Source: a virus. Taken from it: DNA of 22,267 nucleotides. The position numbers and the translations under genes are program-made. This document shows positions 6,326 through 12,052 of this stretch, one piece after another. Under the pieces are notes generated by a model that was not told the origin of the DNA, searched no databases, and saw only the letters and a program-made list of their open reading frames with translations. Location of the stretch: IMG/VR virus record IMGVR_UViG_3300048823_000198, positions 1 through 22,267 of that record; one strand, given 5' to 3'. How positions within the stretch are numbered: position 1 is the first letter of the stretch; each line of letters starts with the position of its first letter.

Positions 6326-7774
6326 TCATCGCGCGCGCCGCAGCGGCTTGAGGACGATGAGATCGTCGTTATGTACCGGGATAAACGGAATATCGTCGAG
6401 CAGGGCGTTGTCGGAAATGGGCGGAGGCGCGAACTGTGTTCCTTCATCCGAAGATGATCCGCTACCGGTGCTGGGGGCCTCGCGAGCCGTACCAGACGCC
6501 TCCTGGGGTATTTCTGAATGAGGTGCCGTCTCTCCGGCTGTCACGTCCAGATTCTCAGACGTTGTAGTCGCAGTCCGCCCCGCGACATGCCTACTTGAAC
6601 CCGTCGCGCCGTCACCACTGCGGGCGTCGGTCGCGTTTGCCTCTGGTTCTTTCGCTTGGGATTCCTGTGATTCATTCCCCCACGCTTCCCAGTTCGGAGG
6701 CAGTGGGTTTTGCTCGTCGTGGCGGGCGAACAGTTCCAGCACGGGAAGCCCGCCGGTCATGGTTGCGATCATGTCGCGGTAAAATTGCGGCTTCCTCGAA
6801 TGGCCGAGCGGCTTCGATCGCTCGCGATGGTTGGAGCCGAATTTCTGTTCCGGTTTGGGCATCGGCAGGCCGCGGCCTTTCTTGAACAGGCACAGGATCT
6901 CGTCCTGGTCGCGAAAGATCAAGCCGGTGCCGGCGTCGTCGGAATGGTCCTCGTCGGTCTTGGTCCAGACCGCGAGCGTCGAATAGGCGTCGAAGCCCCA
7001 GGCGCGCGCGATAGCCCAGGCCAGGGGCGTCTTGATCTCGATCTCGTGGAGAACGCCGTCGTCGGTCTGGATGGTGTATCTGACCGGATGCAGCGCCAGC
7101 ACATGCGCGCGCGGCAGCCACAAAAACAGCCAGGCGTCGGGCAGCGATCGTTCTTTGACCGGCAGCGCCATGATCTCGTCCCAACTCATGGTGGGATAGT
7201 GATTCTCGTAGGCCCTGCCGCCGATACCGGCTTTGCGCTTCCATGGCGGGTCGGCGTAGATGCAGGGGAACTGGCGGGTTCCGGTTAGCTCGAGCGAGGT
7301 GTTTGAGAGCGCAACGGCGAGATTTGTGCGGTTTTCCCGGTTATTGGCGGCGCGATCTTCTTGCAGCACGTCAAAAGAATGCTTCTCCGGGTGTTCCTCT
7401 GCATAAGCCCGGCATCGGGCTTTTAGCCGCTCAAAAGCGTCCAGTGGCATGGCCGCGAGTTTCTGTTCCTCGCTGGATTCGTTGCGGGAAATGCCCAGAT
7501 CTTCCAAGGTCACCATGTCCGGGTCGGATGACATGAGCTTGGTCTTGCCGACCACGAGGCGGCCGGATTCCTTCATCGCGGCCACAAGTTCACCGCGGCG
7601 CCGTTTGGCGATCGCCCGGATATCGATGGCGTCGAGTTCCATCCGCCGATTTTTGATCCGGCGGCCGTATTCCCGCACGGCGGCGGCCTTGTCGATCCAG
7701 TCCGTCACTTCATCGACGGTTTTGGCCTCGGCGATGGCCTGGCAGGCGGCGTCGTATTTGAGGATGGCGGTCAA
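6326..7774 (-). CDS. MT-A70 family adenine methyltransferase
   Basis: The protein carries the MT-A70 catalytic signature DPPW in CIYADPPWKRK (about residues 199-202 if counted from the GTG at 7846). Later motifs are typical of the family: AWLFLWLPRAHVLAL, WGFDAYSTLAVWTKTD, and RSKPLGHSRKP followed by VLELFARH. This family transfers methyl from S-adenosylmethionine to adenine N6; phage members are thought to protect DNA from host restriction. An N-terminal helical region (KYDAACQAIAEAKTVDEVTDWI onward) precedes the domain. The C-terminal ~100 residues are low complexity and contain the 73-bp repeat. I chose a TTG at 7774, a TTGA overlap with the ASCH gene; a GTG at 7846 would add 24 residues but overlap that gene by 76 bases. 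Confidence 0.9.
   Translation of the reverse strand: MTAILKYDAACQAIAEAKTVDEVTDWIDKAAAVREYGRRIKNRRMELDAIDIRAIAKRRRGELVAAMKESGRLVVGKTKLMSSDPDMVTLEDLGISRNESSEEQKLAAMPLDAFERLKARCRAYAEEHPEKHSFDVLQEDRAANNRENRTNLAVALSNTSLELTGTRQFPCIYADPPWKRKAGIGGRAYENHYPTMSWDEIMALPVKERSLPDAWLFLWLPRAHVLALHPVRYTIQTDDGVLHEIEIKTPLAWAIARAWGFDAYSTLAVWTKTDEDHSDDAGTGLIFRDQDEILCLFKKGRGLPMPKPEQKFGSNHRERSKPLGHSRKPQFYRDMIATMTGGLPVLELFARHDEQNPLPPNWEAWGNESQESQAKEPEANATDARSGDGATGSSRHVAGRTATTTSENLDVTAGETAPHSEIPQEASGTAREAPSTGSGSSSDEGTQFAPPPISDNALLDDIPFIPVHNDDLIVLKPLRRAR
6446..6518. repeat. 73-bp perfect direct repeat, copy 2
   Basis: This is the second copy of the 6052-6124 repeat. It lies in the C-terminal linker of the MT-A70 methyltransferase and encodes the same peptide as copy 1 in the same frame. 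Confidence 0.95.
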
Positions 7775-8289
7775 AGAAGGGTTCCGGTCGTCTCGGGTTT
7801 GGGCAGCGGCAGCGGTTCCGGCTTTGGGGCCTTCGGCAGCATCCACTTTGACGGCGCGGGGACTACGGAGGCGTCAGCGGGCTTCCATGCGAAATAGCCG
7901 AGCGCGCCGATCGAAGGCGTAAATTCGCATGGCAACGCATTGCGCAGCACCAGTCCGCGCGGGCCGCAAAACCAAGCGCTTTCGCTATCGGTCACGACGT
8001 CGACCACGTCGACGCTGCCGATGATGCCGCCGCGCAACAGATCTTTGGCTTCCGGGCAGCGCATCCCGAAGTCGGGCGAAGCCGCCAGAATCTCGTTGAT
8101 GAAGTCGCGGCTGTCTTCGTATTCCTGCTTGCCGAGGCCCTTCGAGGCATGGATCGCGATGCGTCCGCGTTTGGCCAAACCATGATTGACCGCCTGCCAG
8201 GACCGGTTCTCGATATCCTTGCCGGCGTGGATGATCGCCCATGCCCAGGGCTGGCGCACGGACAGCGCGAGCGTGGGAATCTCACCCAT
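7771..8289 (-). CDS. ASCH-domain protein
   Basis: A 172-residue protein with an ASCH (PUA-like) fold signature at the N-terminus: LSVRQPWAWAIIHAGKDIEN followed by RSW (about 8-30), then RIAIHASKG near 45. The C-terminal ~30 residues are Pro/Lys-rich. ASCH proteins bind or act on RNA or modified nucleotides; the E. coli member YqfB hydrolyses N4-acetylcytidine and a Zymomonas member is a ribonuclease. The Lys and Glu of the GKDxEN stretch are in place, but activity cannot be judged from this. The ATG at 8289 forms TGATG with the upstream stop. It is coupled to the MT-A70 gene downstream, so the two are probably made together. Confidence 0.82.
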   Translation of the reverse strand: MGEIPTLALSVRQPWAWAIIHAGKDIENRSWQAVNHGLAKRGRIAIHASKGLGKQEYEDSRDFINEILAASPDFGMRCPEAKDLLRGGIIGSVDVVDVVTDSESAWFCGPRGLVLRNALPCEFTPSIGALGYFAWKPADASVVPAPSKWMLPKAPKPEPLPLPKPETTGTLL

Positions 8290-8546
8290 CAAAAATCCCT
8301 CCGCCCGTCGCCCATCGCCTGCACTTCCCGGTCCTTCGGGCCGCCGAAGGGCCTGTTCAGTCTCGGCAGGTCGCCGTCTTCCTTGGCCTTGTCCCAGATC
8401 CGATAGATATCTGCGGCTGAAAGCTTTCTTGTCCCGGTCGAAAATGCCGTTGCAAAATGCGCTGCCGTGCCGGGCAGAAAAAATGCGTTGATGATGGCGA
8501 GGTCCAGCGCGCGCTTGCCTTGCGGGGTGTCGGGGGTGGAAATCAT
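8289..8546 (-). CDS. Hypothetical 85-residue protein
   Basis: Starts at ATG 8546 in an ATGA overlap with the preceding gene; the longer open frame upstream is only a shadow of that gene. The sequence (MISTPDTPQGKRALDLAIIN...) has a hydrophobic helix-like stretch LAIINAFFLPGTAAHFATAF, too polar to be a firm membrane span, then a charged half ending GDGRRDF. It is not recognised. It belongs to the run of coupled early genes leading to the ASCH and methyltransferase pair. Confidence 0.6.
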   Translation of the reverse strand: MISTPDTPQGKRALDLAIINAFFLPGTAAHFATAFSTGTRKLSAADIYRIWDKAKEDGDLPRLNRPFGGPKDREVQAMGDGRRDF

Positions 8547-8815
8547 CTTTGAGTCTCCGTCCGCAGCGCCATCGCCGCGCCGTCGACCAAAAAATTGGCC
8601 AACTGGTCGCGGGTGATCTCGATGCGCTGCAGTTCCATACCGACCCTGAAATTGACGATGAAGGTGCCGCGGGATGGCTCGGTCAGGTAGAACATCTGGG
8701 CTGGCCATGCGGACGGTTCCAGTGGATCGGGTTTGCCGCGTGGCGCGGTTCGCGCGGCGATCTGTTCCCAAACGTCGCCGGGCCGCGGGGTATTGGTGGT
8801 GACGGGTTCGCTCAT
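8543..8815 (-). CDS. Hypothetical 90-residue protein
   Basis: ATG at 8815 (MSEPVTTNTPRPGDVWEQIA...) forms an ATGA overlap with the 52-residue gene upstream; a start at 8848 would cover more of it. The second half alternates strands and helices (GTFIVNFRVGMELQRIEITR, then DQLANFLVDGAAMAL). No motif is recognised and no membrane segment is seen. Confidence 0.62.
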   Translation of the reverse strand: MSEPVTTNTPRPGDVWEQIAARTAPRGKPDPLEPSAWPAQMFYLTEPSRGTFIVNFRVGMELQRIEITRDQLANFLVDGAAMALRTETQR

Positions 8816-8970
8816 CGCGGCCTCGGCATCTTGCAATCGCACAGCCATTCCATCACCTGGCCGTAAAAGTGATGGTGCGCCGCCGCGTTCGGGATCGCAA
8901 CCATCCAGCCGCAGGCGAGCCAGTCGCGCATCCGGTCATAGGTGACGTAATGGAACACGCGCTCCTTCAT
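8812..8970 (-). CDS. 52-residue hypothetical protein (His/Trp-rich)
   Basis: ATG 8970 to TGA 8812, overlapping both neighbours by ATGA. The product (MKERVFHYVTYDRMRDWLAC, then GWMVAIPNAAAHHHFYGQVM) has the pattern, familiar to me from small phage proteins, of a short strand, a helix with DWLxxGW, and a C-terminal EWL segment. Cysteines occur at CDC near the end. The function is unknown. The double coupling and protein-like composition support it being real. Confidence 0.6.
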   Translation of the reverse strand: MKERVFHYVTYDRMRDWLACGWMVAIPNAAAHHHFYGQVMEWLCDCKMPRPR

Positions 8971-9203
8971 TCCGCCGCCTCTTTCGCCGGTTCCAGCGGG
9001 TGCAACCCCAGCAGATAATCCCGCAACCGCAGTTCCTCGGCCTCCACGGCATCCCCGAGCCGATCGAGGCTGTCGGTCCGCGACGATTTGCCGGAAAACA
9101 CCCGCGAGATCGTGGTCGGGCTGCAGGGGGCGATTTCAGCCAGCCGGCCGCGCTGCAGCCCGATGGCGCCGCATCGTTTCCTGATTTCCTCTGGCTGCAT
9201 CAT
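8967..9203 (-). CDS. Small helix-turn-helix regulator (Cro/C1-type)
   Basis: A 78-residue protein. Residues about 3-45 fit a Cro/C1-type helix-turn-helix: PEEIRKRCGAIGLQRGRLAE, then IAPCSPTTISRVFSGKS, where the second part is the recognition helix region. Regulators of this size bind operators as dimers. The start at 9203 has GGAAG six bases upstream; the frame is open to 9404 with further ATGs at 9221, 9236 and 9248, but the domain begins here. It is the first gene of the leftward early operon and faces the rightward operon across a 239-bp control region, the classic place for a phage switch regulator. Confidence 0.75.
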   Translation of the reverse strand: MMQPEEIRKRCGAIGLQRGRLAEIAPCSPTTISRVFSGKSSRTDSLDRLGDAVEAEELRLRDYLLGLHPLEPAKEAAE

Positions 9204-9283
9204 GGGCCGCTTCCGAATCATTGGTGTTGCTGTCATAGCTACGATCATCTTTCTGGCGCTGTAAAGCCATATGTTGCGGTTTG

Positions 9284-9312
9284 TGTATAACCAAACCCCA
9301 ACCAAACCCCAA
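9284..9312 (-). promoter_or_regulatory. Candidate leftward promoter with internal 11-bp tandem repeat
   Basis: On the reverse strand TTGGGG (9312-9307) and TATACA (9289-9284) are separated by 17 bp, a plausible sigma-70-type pair aimed at the regulator gene. Two tandem copies of AACCAAACCCC (9289-9299 and 9300-9310 on the forward strand) fill the promoter and could be operator half-sites. No transcription data are available. Confidence 0.4.
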
Positions 9313-9341
9313 GGGCTGGGAAACCGGACCTCGCGCAACAA

Positions 9342-9357
9342 TGTTTCACATGAAACA
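9342..9357. promoter_or_regulatory. parS-like centromere site
   Basis: TGTTTCACATGAAACA matches the bacterial chromosomal parS consensus TGTTTCACGTGAAACA at 15 of 16 positions, differing only in the central step. The flanking bases extend the inverted repeat to ATGTTTCA-CA-TGAAACAT (9341-9358). ParB-family CTPases load on such sites. No parB is in the window, so binding by host ParB or by a phage protein outside the window is possible. It could instead be an operator palindrome for the neighbouring regulator. Confidence 0.55.
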
Positions 9358-9383
9358 TCTGCTGAATAAAAGACAGAAAGCTG

Positions 9384-9413
9384 TTTACAGAAGATCAATA
9401 ACATGGTTATGAT
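9384..9413 (+). promoter_or_regulatory. Candidate rightward promoter for the accessory operon
   Basis: TTTACA at 9384-9389 and TATGAT at 9408-9413 are 18 bp apart, about 30 bases before the first gene at 9443. Both hexamers are close to sigma-70 consensus and the surrounding DNA is AT-rich compared with the rest of the window. Confidence 0.45.
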
Positions 9414-9442
9414 GGCGAATCAACCAGAAGAGGGAACGTCCA

Positions 9443-9667
9443 ATGGACCATCAGGTCCCAGACATCAAGACCAGTTCCGGTGGCCGTGGCTGGAGCAGCG
9501 GAACCGCGTGGTTCGGCGGGGCGCTGCTGCGCTGGGAAGCCTACCGGGTCGATCAGGCCCGGATCCGGGTCATGCTGGCCTGCGAGGGCCGCTGGCTGAA
9601 GCCGCACACGCTGTCGGCGGCGCGGGCTGCGATCAGGCCCTCCGCGCGCGCGGCGATGCAAGGGTAA
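9443..9667 (+). CDS. Hypothetical 74-residue protein, first gene of the rightward operon
   Basis: ATG at 9443 is preceded by AGAGGGAAC. The product (MDHQVPDIKTSSGGRGWSSG...) has a Gly/Ser-rich start and a basic helical second half (EAYRVDQARIRVMLACEGRW). A different frame across the same DNA is open from 9403 but only because it merges into the next gene; the ribosome-binding site favours this one. It ends 11 bases before the HNH-like gene. The function is not recognised. Confidence 0.55.
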   Translation: MDHQVPDIKTSSGGRGWSSGTAWFGGALLRWEAYRVDQARIRVMLACEGRWLKPHTLSAARAAIRPSARAAMQG

Positions 9668-9678
9668 GGGGAAACGCC

Positions 9679-10053
9679 ATGACCGAACTGACCTATCCCA
9701 AATACCGCCGCGGCCTGTCCTCGACGGCGCGTGAGGCCCTGTACGATCGCTGTCGCGGCGAGAATGCGTTCCCGATCTGCAACATCCCCGGCTGCGGCCT
9801 CCCCGTACTGCCGCACCAGGATTGGGACGAAAGCCACATCGGCGCGCCTGCGGCGTTCGGTGGCACCGATACCGGGGTGGCGCATCGCAAGTGCAACCGC
9901 GACCACGGTGCCCAGGTGGTGACCCCGATGGTAGCCAAGGCCAAGCGCGGCCGCCAGAAGTTCATCGGCGCATGGGTCTCGAACTATCCGATGCGCGGCG
10001 GCCGGAACGACAGCATCAAGCGGACCATGTCGGGACGGGTGGTGAAGCGATGA
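9679..10053 (+). CDS. HNH-endonuclease-like small protein
   Basis: A 124-residue protein. Residues about 34-75 carry CNIPGCG, then DWDESHIG and HRKCNRDHG, a layout of small phage HNH-type nucleases: a zinc-binding Cys pair, an ESHI segment with the first catalytic His, then the H-x-x-C-N stretch. Phage HNH proteins often nick DNA near packaging sites, and this one lies far from the terminase genes here. The ATG at 9679 was chosen because the upstream extension to 9403 overlaps the preceding gene; GGGGAAACG lies before it. The C-terminus is basic (SIKRTMSGRVVKR), suiting DNA contact. Confidence 0.72.
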   Translation: MTELTYPKYRRGLSSTAREALYDRCRGENAFPICNIPGCGLPVLPHQDWDESHIGAPAAFGGTDTGVAHRKCNRDHGAQVVTPMVAKAKRGRQKFIGAWVSNYPMRGGRNDSIKRTMSGRVVKR

Positions 10054-10229
10054 GCATCTTCGTCATTCTATTTCGCAACACATCTAACCAGCGCGTTGGC
10101 TTTGTGAGCTTTGATGATCGTGGCGAACTGGCGGTATTTGCGAGCCGCGAAGAGGCGGAAACGGCCGCACACGACGTTCCCATATGCCAAGGCTATCCCT
10201 ATCAAATTGTCGAGGCTGACGAGCTATGA
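10050..10229 (+). CDS. Hypothetical 59-residue protein
   Basis: Starts at ATG 10050 in an ATGA overlap with the HNH-like gene and ends in an ATGA overlap with the next. The product (MSIFVILFRNTSNQRVGFVS...) alternates short strands and a helix (ASREEAETAAHDVP), like a small alpha/beta fold. It is less GC-rich than its neighbours. Not recognised. Confidence 0.65.
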   Translation: MSIFVILFRNTSNQRVGFVSFDDRGELAVFASREEAETAAHDVPICQGYPYQIVEADEL

Positions 10230-10597
10230 CCGGCACCAAATCAATCCACATCAATTTCCCCGAAGTCGTCGACCTGACCGACGATCATCAGCGCCTGCTT
10301 GACGCCATCGCCGGCGAACTGTGCGACGCCTGGCAGAAAGCCCATCCGGGCCGGGTGATGTGGCCGGCTGGCGTCGGCTCGACCATCACCTACATGCCGA
10401 TGACGCGCGCGGAGGAACTGGCCGGCCAGCACATCGAGTTTGACGACGCAAGCTTCTCGATCGATTGCGCCGAGCGCGCCGACTACAAATGGCCCTGCGC
10501 CAAATGCGGCAAGGAACAGGGCGACCACAAGGATCATATTCTCGATCCGCCGGCGGGAAAGTGCGAATTCGAGCCGGCGAAAGGAAGTTTCATATGA
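10226..10597 (+). CDS. Hypothetical protein with C-terminal zinc-binding-like Cys/His cluster
   Basis: A 123-residue protein. The N-terminal 85 residues look globular (HQRLLDAIAGELCDAWQKAH near 21-40). The C-terminus contains CAKCGKEQGDHKDH at about 91-104 and Cys113, resembling a treble-clef or zinc ribbon. It is coupled on both sides by ATGA overlaps. The family is not recognised; binding of metal or nucleic acid is inferred from the cluster. Confidence 0.68.
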   Translation: MTGTKSIHINFPEVVDLTDDHQRLLDAIAGELCDAWQKAHPGRVMWPAGVGSTITYMPMTRAEELAGQHIEFDDASFSIDCAERADYKWPCAKCGKEQGDHKDHILDPPAGKCEFEPAKGSFI

Positions 10598-10713
10598 AAG
10601 CCACCATCAGCAGCACCAGCGCCGTCCCCAGCGTCTTGCTTGATCTTGCGGAGCGGTGCGGTCGCAAGCCCGTCAAGTATGTTCTGTTTCCCCAGGAAAC
10701 CAACCATGAGTGA
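10594..10713 (+). CDS. 39-residue protein, probable truncated relative of the gene at 11583
   Basis: ATG 10594 overlaps the preceding stop as ATGA. Residues 12-22 (PSVLLDLAERC) repeat the N-terminal motif of the 143-residue protein at 11583, and 30 bp of DNA here are identical to that gene in the same frame. After the motif this protein continues with unrelated sequence (GRKPVKYVLFPQETNHE) and stops. It overlaps the next gene by eight bases. It may be a functional micro-protein or the remnant of a duplication. Confidence 0.5.
   Translation: MKATISSTSAVPSVLLDLAERCGRKPVKYVLFPQETNHE
10626..10655. repeat. 30-bp direct repeat, copy 1
   Basis: Identical to 11603-11632, 977 bp downstream, and extends five more bases with one mismatch. 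Both copies encode PSVLLDLAER in the same reading frame. Confidence 0.92.
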
Positions 10714-10990
10714 GCACACGCCGACGCCTTGGAAGGTCACCGCAGATGAGCGCGGTTCTATCGTTCGTGCGGACACGACTGAATCCCAACCCATCGCGTC
10801 TATGTGGCACAACGGCGATGATCCCGCCGCCAACGCCGCCCTCATCGTCAAGGCCGTGAACAACCATGACGCGCTGGTCGCGGCTCTTGAGAATATCTGC
10901 GGAGCAGCCGAGCATTGCGGCGACGGTGATGCGCCTGTCGTTGTGGCGGCGCGCAAGGCGCTTAGTGCTATGGGAGCACCGTGCAAATGA
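10706..10990 (+). CDS. Small phage protein of the TPxPW / NAALIxxA type
   Basis: A 94-residue protein beginning MSEHTPTPWKVTADE with NAALIVKAVNNHDALVAALE at about 45-64. This pattern, an N-terminal TPxPW strand followed by a helix with ANAxLI and LLEAL-like residues, is very common among small phage proteins of proteobacteria, but I know of no established function. It overlaps the previous gene by eight bases and the next by ATGA. The ATG at 10706 is the start of the conserved motif. Confidence 0.75.
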   Translation: MSEHTPTPWKVTADERGSIVRADTTESQPIASMWHNGDDPAANAALIVKAVNNHDALVAALENICGAAEHCGDGDAPVVVAARKALSAMGAPCK

Positions 10991-11154
10991 ACACCTTTTT
11001 GTATTGGTCGGGCGTTCTGGCGTGGCTCGTGCTCGGCCTTATCGGAATGTTCTGGCTCGCCGACATTGTGATCGAGGAAGCCGCCCACACGGCTTTCCTC
11101 GAGGGCGAGACCGTGGTGGAATTCGCACTCGACGTCAAAGCCATGAGGGAATGA
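10987..11154 (+). CDS. 55-residue single-span membrane protein
   Basis: ATG 10987 overlaps the upstream stop as ATGA. Residues about 5-29 (LYWSGVLAWLVLGLIGMFWL) form a strong membrane helix, followed by an acidic tail (IVIEEAAHTAFLEGETVVEF). No signal cleavage site is evident, so the N-terminus probably anchors it. It is the first of four consecutive small membrane-protein genes. The function is unknown. Confidence 0.6.
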   Translation: MNTFLYWSGVLAWLVLGLIGMFWLADIVIEEAAHTAFLEGETVVEFALDVKAMRE

Positions 11155-11303
11155 TGCAGCTGCGCCTGTTCGTTATTTTGCGGCCTCCAAAACTCGATCC
11201 CGAATTGTGGTTGATCGGGCTCGGGATCCCGCTGGCGATCGCGGGGCTGCTGATCGCCACGATGTGTATAGCATGGTCGATGCCGCCGGATGGTGCCTTC
11301 TGA
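11151..11303 (+). CDS. 50-residue single-span membrane protein
   Basis: ATG 11151 overlaps the previous stop as ATGA, and a second ATG at 11154 is an alternative. A basic N-terminus (QLRLFVILRPPKLDPE) precedes a membrane helix at about 19-42 (LWLIGLGIPLAIAGLLIATM). The stop overlaps the next start as TGATG. Second of four small membrane proteins in a row; not recognised. Confidence 0.6.
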   Translation: MMQLRLFVILRPPKLDPELWLIGLGIPLAIAGLLIATMCIAWSMPPDGAF

Positions 11304-11485
11304 TGAGTCACCCCCTGCTCGCCCTTGGCTTTGTGCTGGTACTCGGGCTTTCGATCGAACTTGCCGTGAGGATGAATTCACCGCAAGATAAGATTCACAA
11401 CATGCATGTCGAGAATTTTGCAGCGGCTATTCGCGAAGCCCTATCCCCGCATTCATCGACGGACCAGCGGGAGGGCCGGGAATGA
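11303..11485 (+). CDS. 60-residue membrane-anchored protein
   Basis: ATG 11303 forms TGATG with the upstream stop. Residues about 4-22 (PLLALGFVLVLGLSIELAV) make an N-terminal membrane anchor; the rest is soluble and charged (KIHNMHVENFAAAIREALSP...). Overlaps the next gene by ATGA. Third of the four; not recognised. Confidence 0.6.
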   Translation: MSHPLLALGFVLVLGLSIELAVRMNSPQDKIHNMHVENFAAAIREALSPHSSTDQREGRE

Positions 11486-11586
11486 CGCCAGAATTTGCCT
11501 GCATCATTGGTCTCGGCATATTCGTGATTGGTCTCGCCATCCGCGTAGCGCGCCTTAAGGCAAATGTGTGGAGGGTGAGGGCATGA
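11482..11586 (+). CDS. 34-residue single-span membrane protein
   Basis: ATG 11482 overlaps the previous stop as ATGA, and the TGA at 11586 overlaps the next ATG the same way. Residues about 5-22 (FACIIGLGIFVIGLAIRV) span the membrane and the tail is basic (ARLKANVWRVRA), favouring a cytoplasmic C-terminus. The perfect two-sided coupling supports it despite its size. Confidence 0.55.
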   Translation: MTPEFACIIGLGIFVIGLAIRVARLKANVWRVRA

Positions 11587-12014
11587 CGCAACGGTGTTCT
11601 GACCCCAGCGTCTTGCTTGATCTTGCGGAGCGTTGCGAACGCGCGACGGGGCCAGATCGGAAGTTGGGCTTTGAGGTTTTGCTGGCATGCGGCTGGCGCA
11701 AAACCTATGTCGGCCATTTTCATGGCCCACTTTATCAATGGTCCTCTGGCGACTATTCAAAAAGCTATTCGGAAGATCGATTACCGTGCCCCACCGGCTC
11801 AATCGACGCCGCGATGACGCTGGGAGAGCCCGGATCTGAAATCAGCATATCGACGCTCTATGGTGTTGCCCATGTCGAATACCCGCTGAATTTTGCCGAT
11901 TGTCCGCCATACGGAGGCCAGCACGTCGGCGGCCTGATTGCTCCGGCAATTTGCGCCGCAATGCTCCGTGCTATGGCTGGAAAGATGTGGTGCGACGGGA
12001 GGGACACGCCATGA
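11583..12014 (+). CDS. Phage protein with N-terminal LLDLAERCE-ATGPDR motif
   Basis: A 143-residue protein starting MTQRCSDPSVLLDLAERCER, followed by ATGPDRKLGFEVLLACGW. I remember this N-terminal motif from small phage and prophage proteins of rhizobia; their role is unknown to me. The C-terminal third (APAICAAMLRAMAGK) is a helix. The ATG at 11583 has GGAGGGTGAGGGC upstream and overlaps the previous stop; a GTG at 11568 is less likely. A shortened relative lies at 10594. Confidence 0.7.
   Translation: MTQRCSDPSVLLDLAERCERATGPDRKLGFEVLLACGWRKTYVGHFHGPLYQWSSGDYSKSYSEDRLPCPTGSIDAAMTLGEPGSEISISTLYGVAHVEYPLNFADCPPYGGQHVGGLIAPAICAAMLRAMAGKMWCDGRDTP
11603..11632. repeat. 30-bp direct repeat, copy 2
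   Basis: Second copy of 10626-10655, inside the N-terminal coding part of the 143-residue protein. Confidence 0.92.
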
Positions 12015-12052
12015 TGGCGGTTTCCTCTAAGGATCAGCGGGGCGAGAAATGA
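12011..12052 (+). CDS. 13-codon coupling mini-ORF before the GNAT gene
   Basis: ATG 12011 overlaps the upstream stop as ATGA. After 13 codons (MMAVSSKDQRGEK) the frame ends in a TGA that overlaps the acetyltransferase ATG, again as ATGA. Such a frame can hand ribosomes from one gene to the next; a stable product is doubtful. Confidence 0.4.
   Translation: MMAVSSKDQRGEK

Noticed and set aside
9157-9272. Reverse-strand frame starting MALQRQKDDRSYDSNTN upstream of the HTH regulator
   Set aside because: It starts in the AT-rich leader without a clear ribosome-binding site and ends inside the regulator's helix-turn-helix coding region; probably chance.
9403-9678. Upstream extension of the HNH-like protein to ATG 9403, adding 92 residues
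   Set aside because: It would overlap the whole gene at 9443 in another frame, is rich in Gly/Arg with no domain, and the ATG at 9679 begins the recognisable protein.
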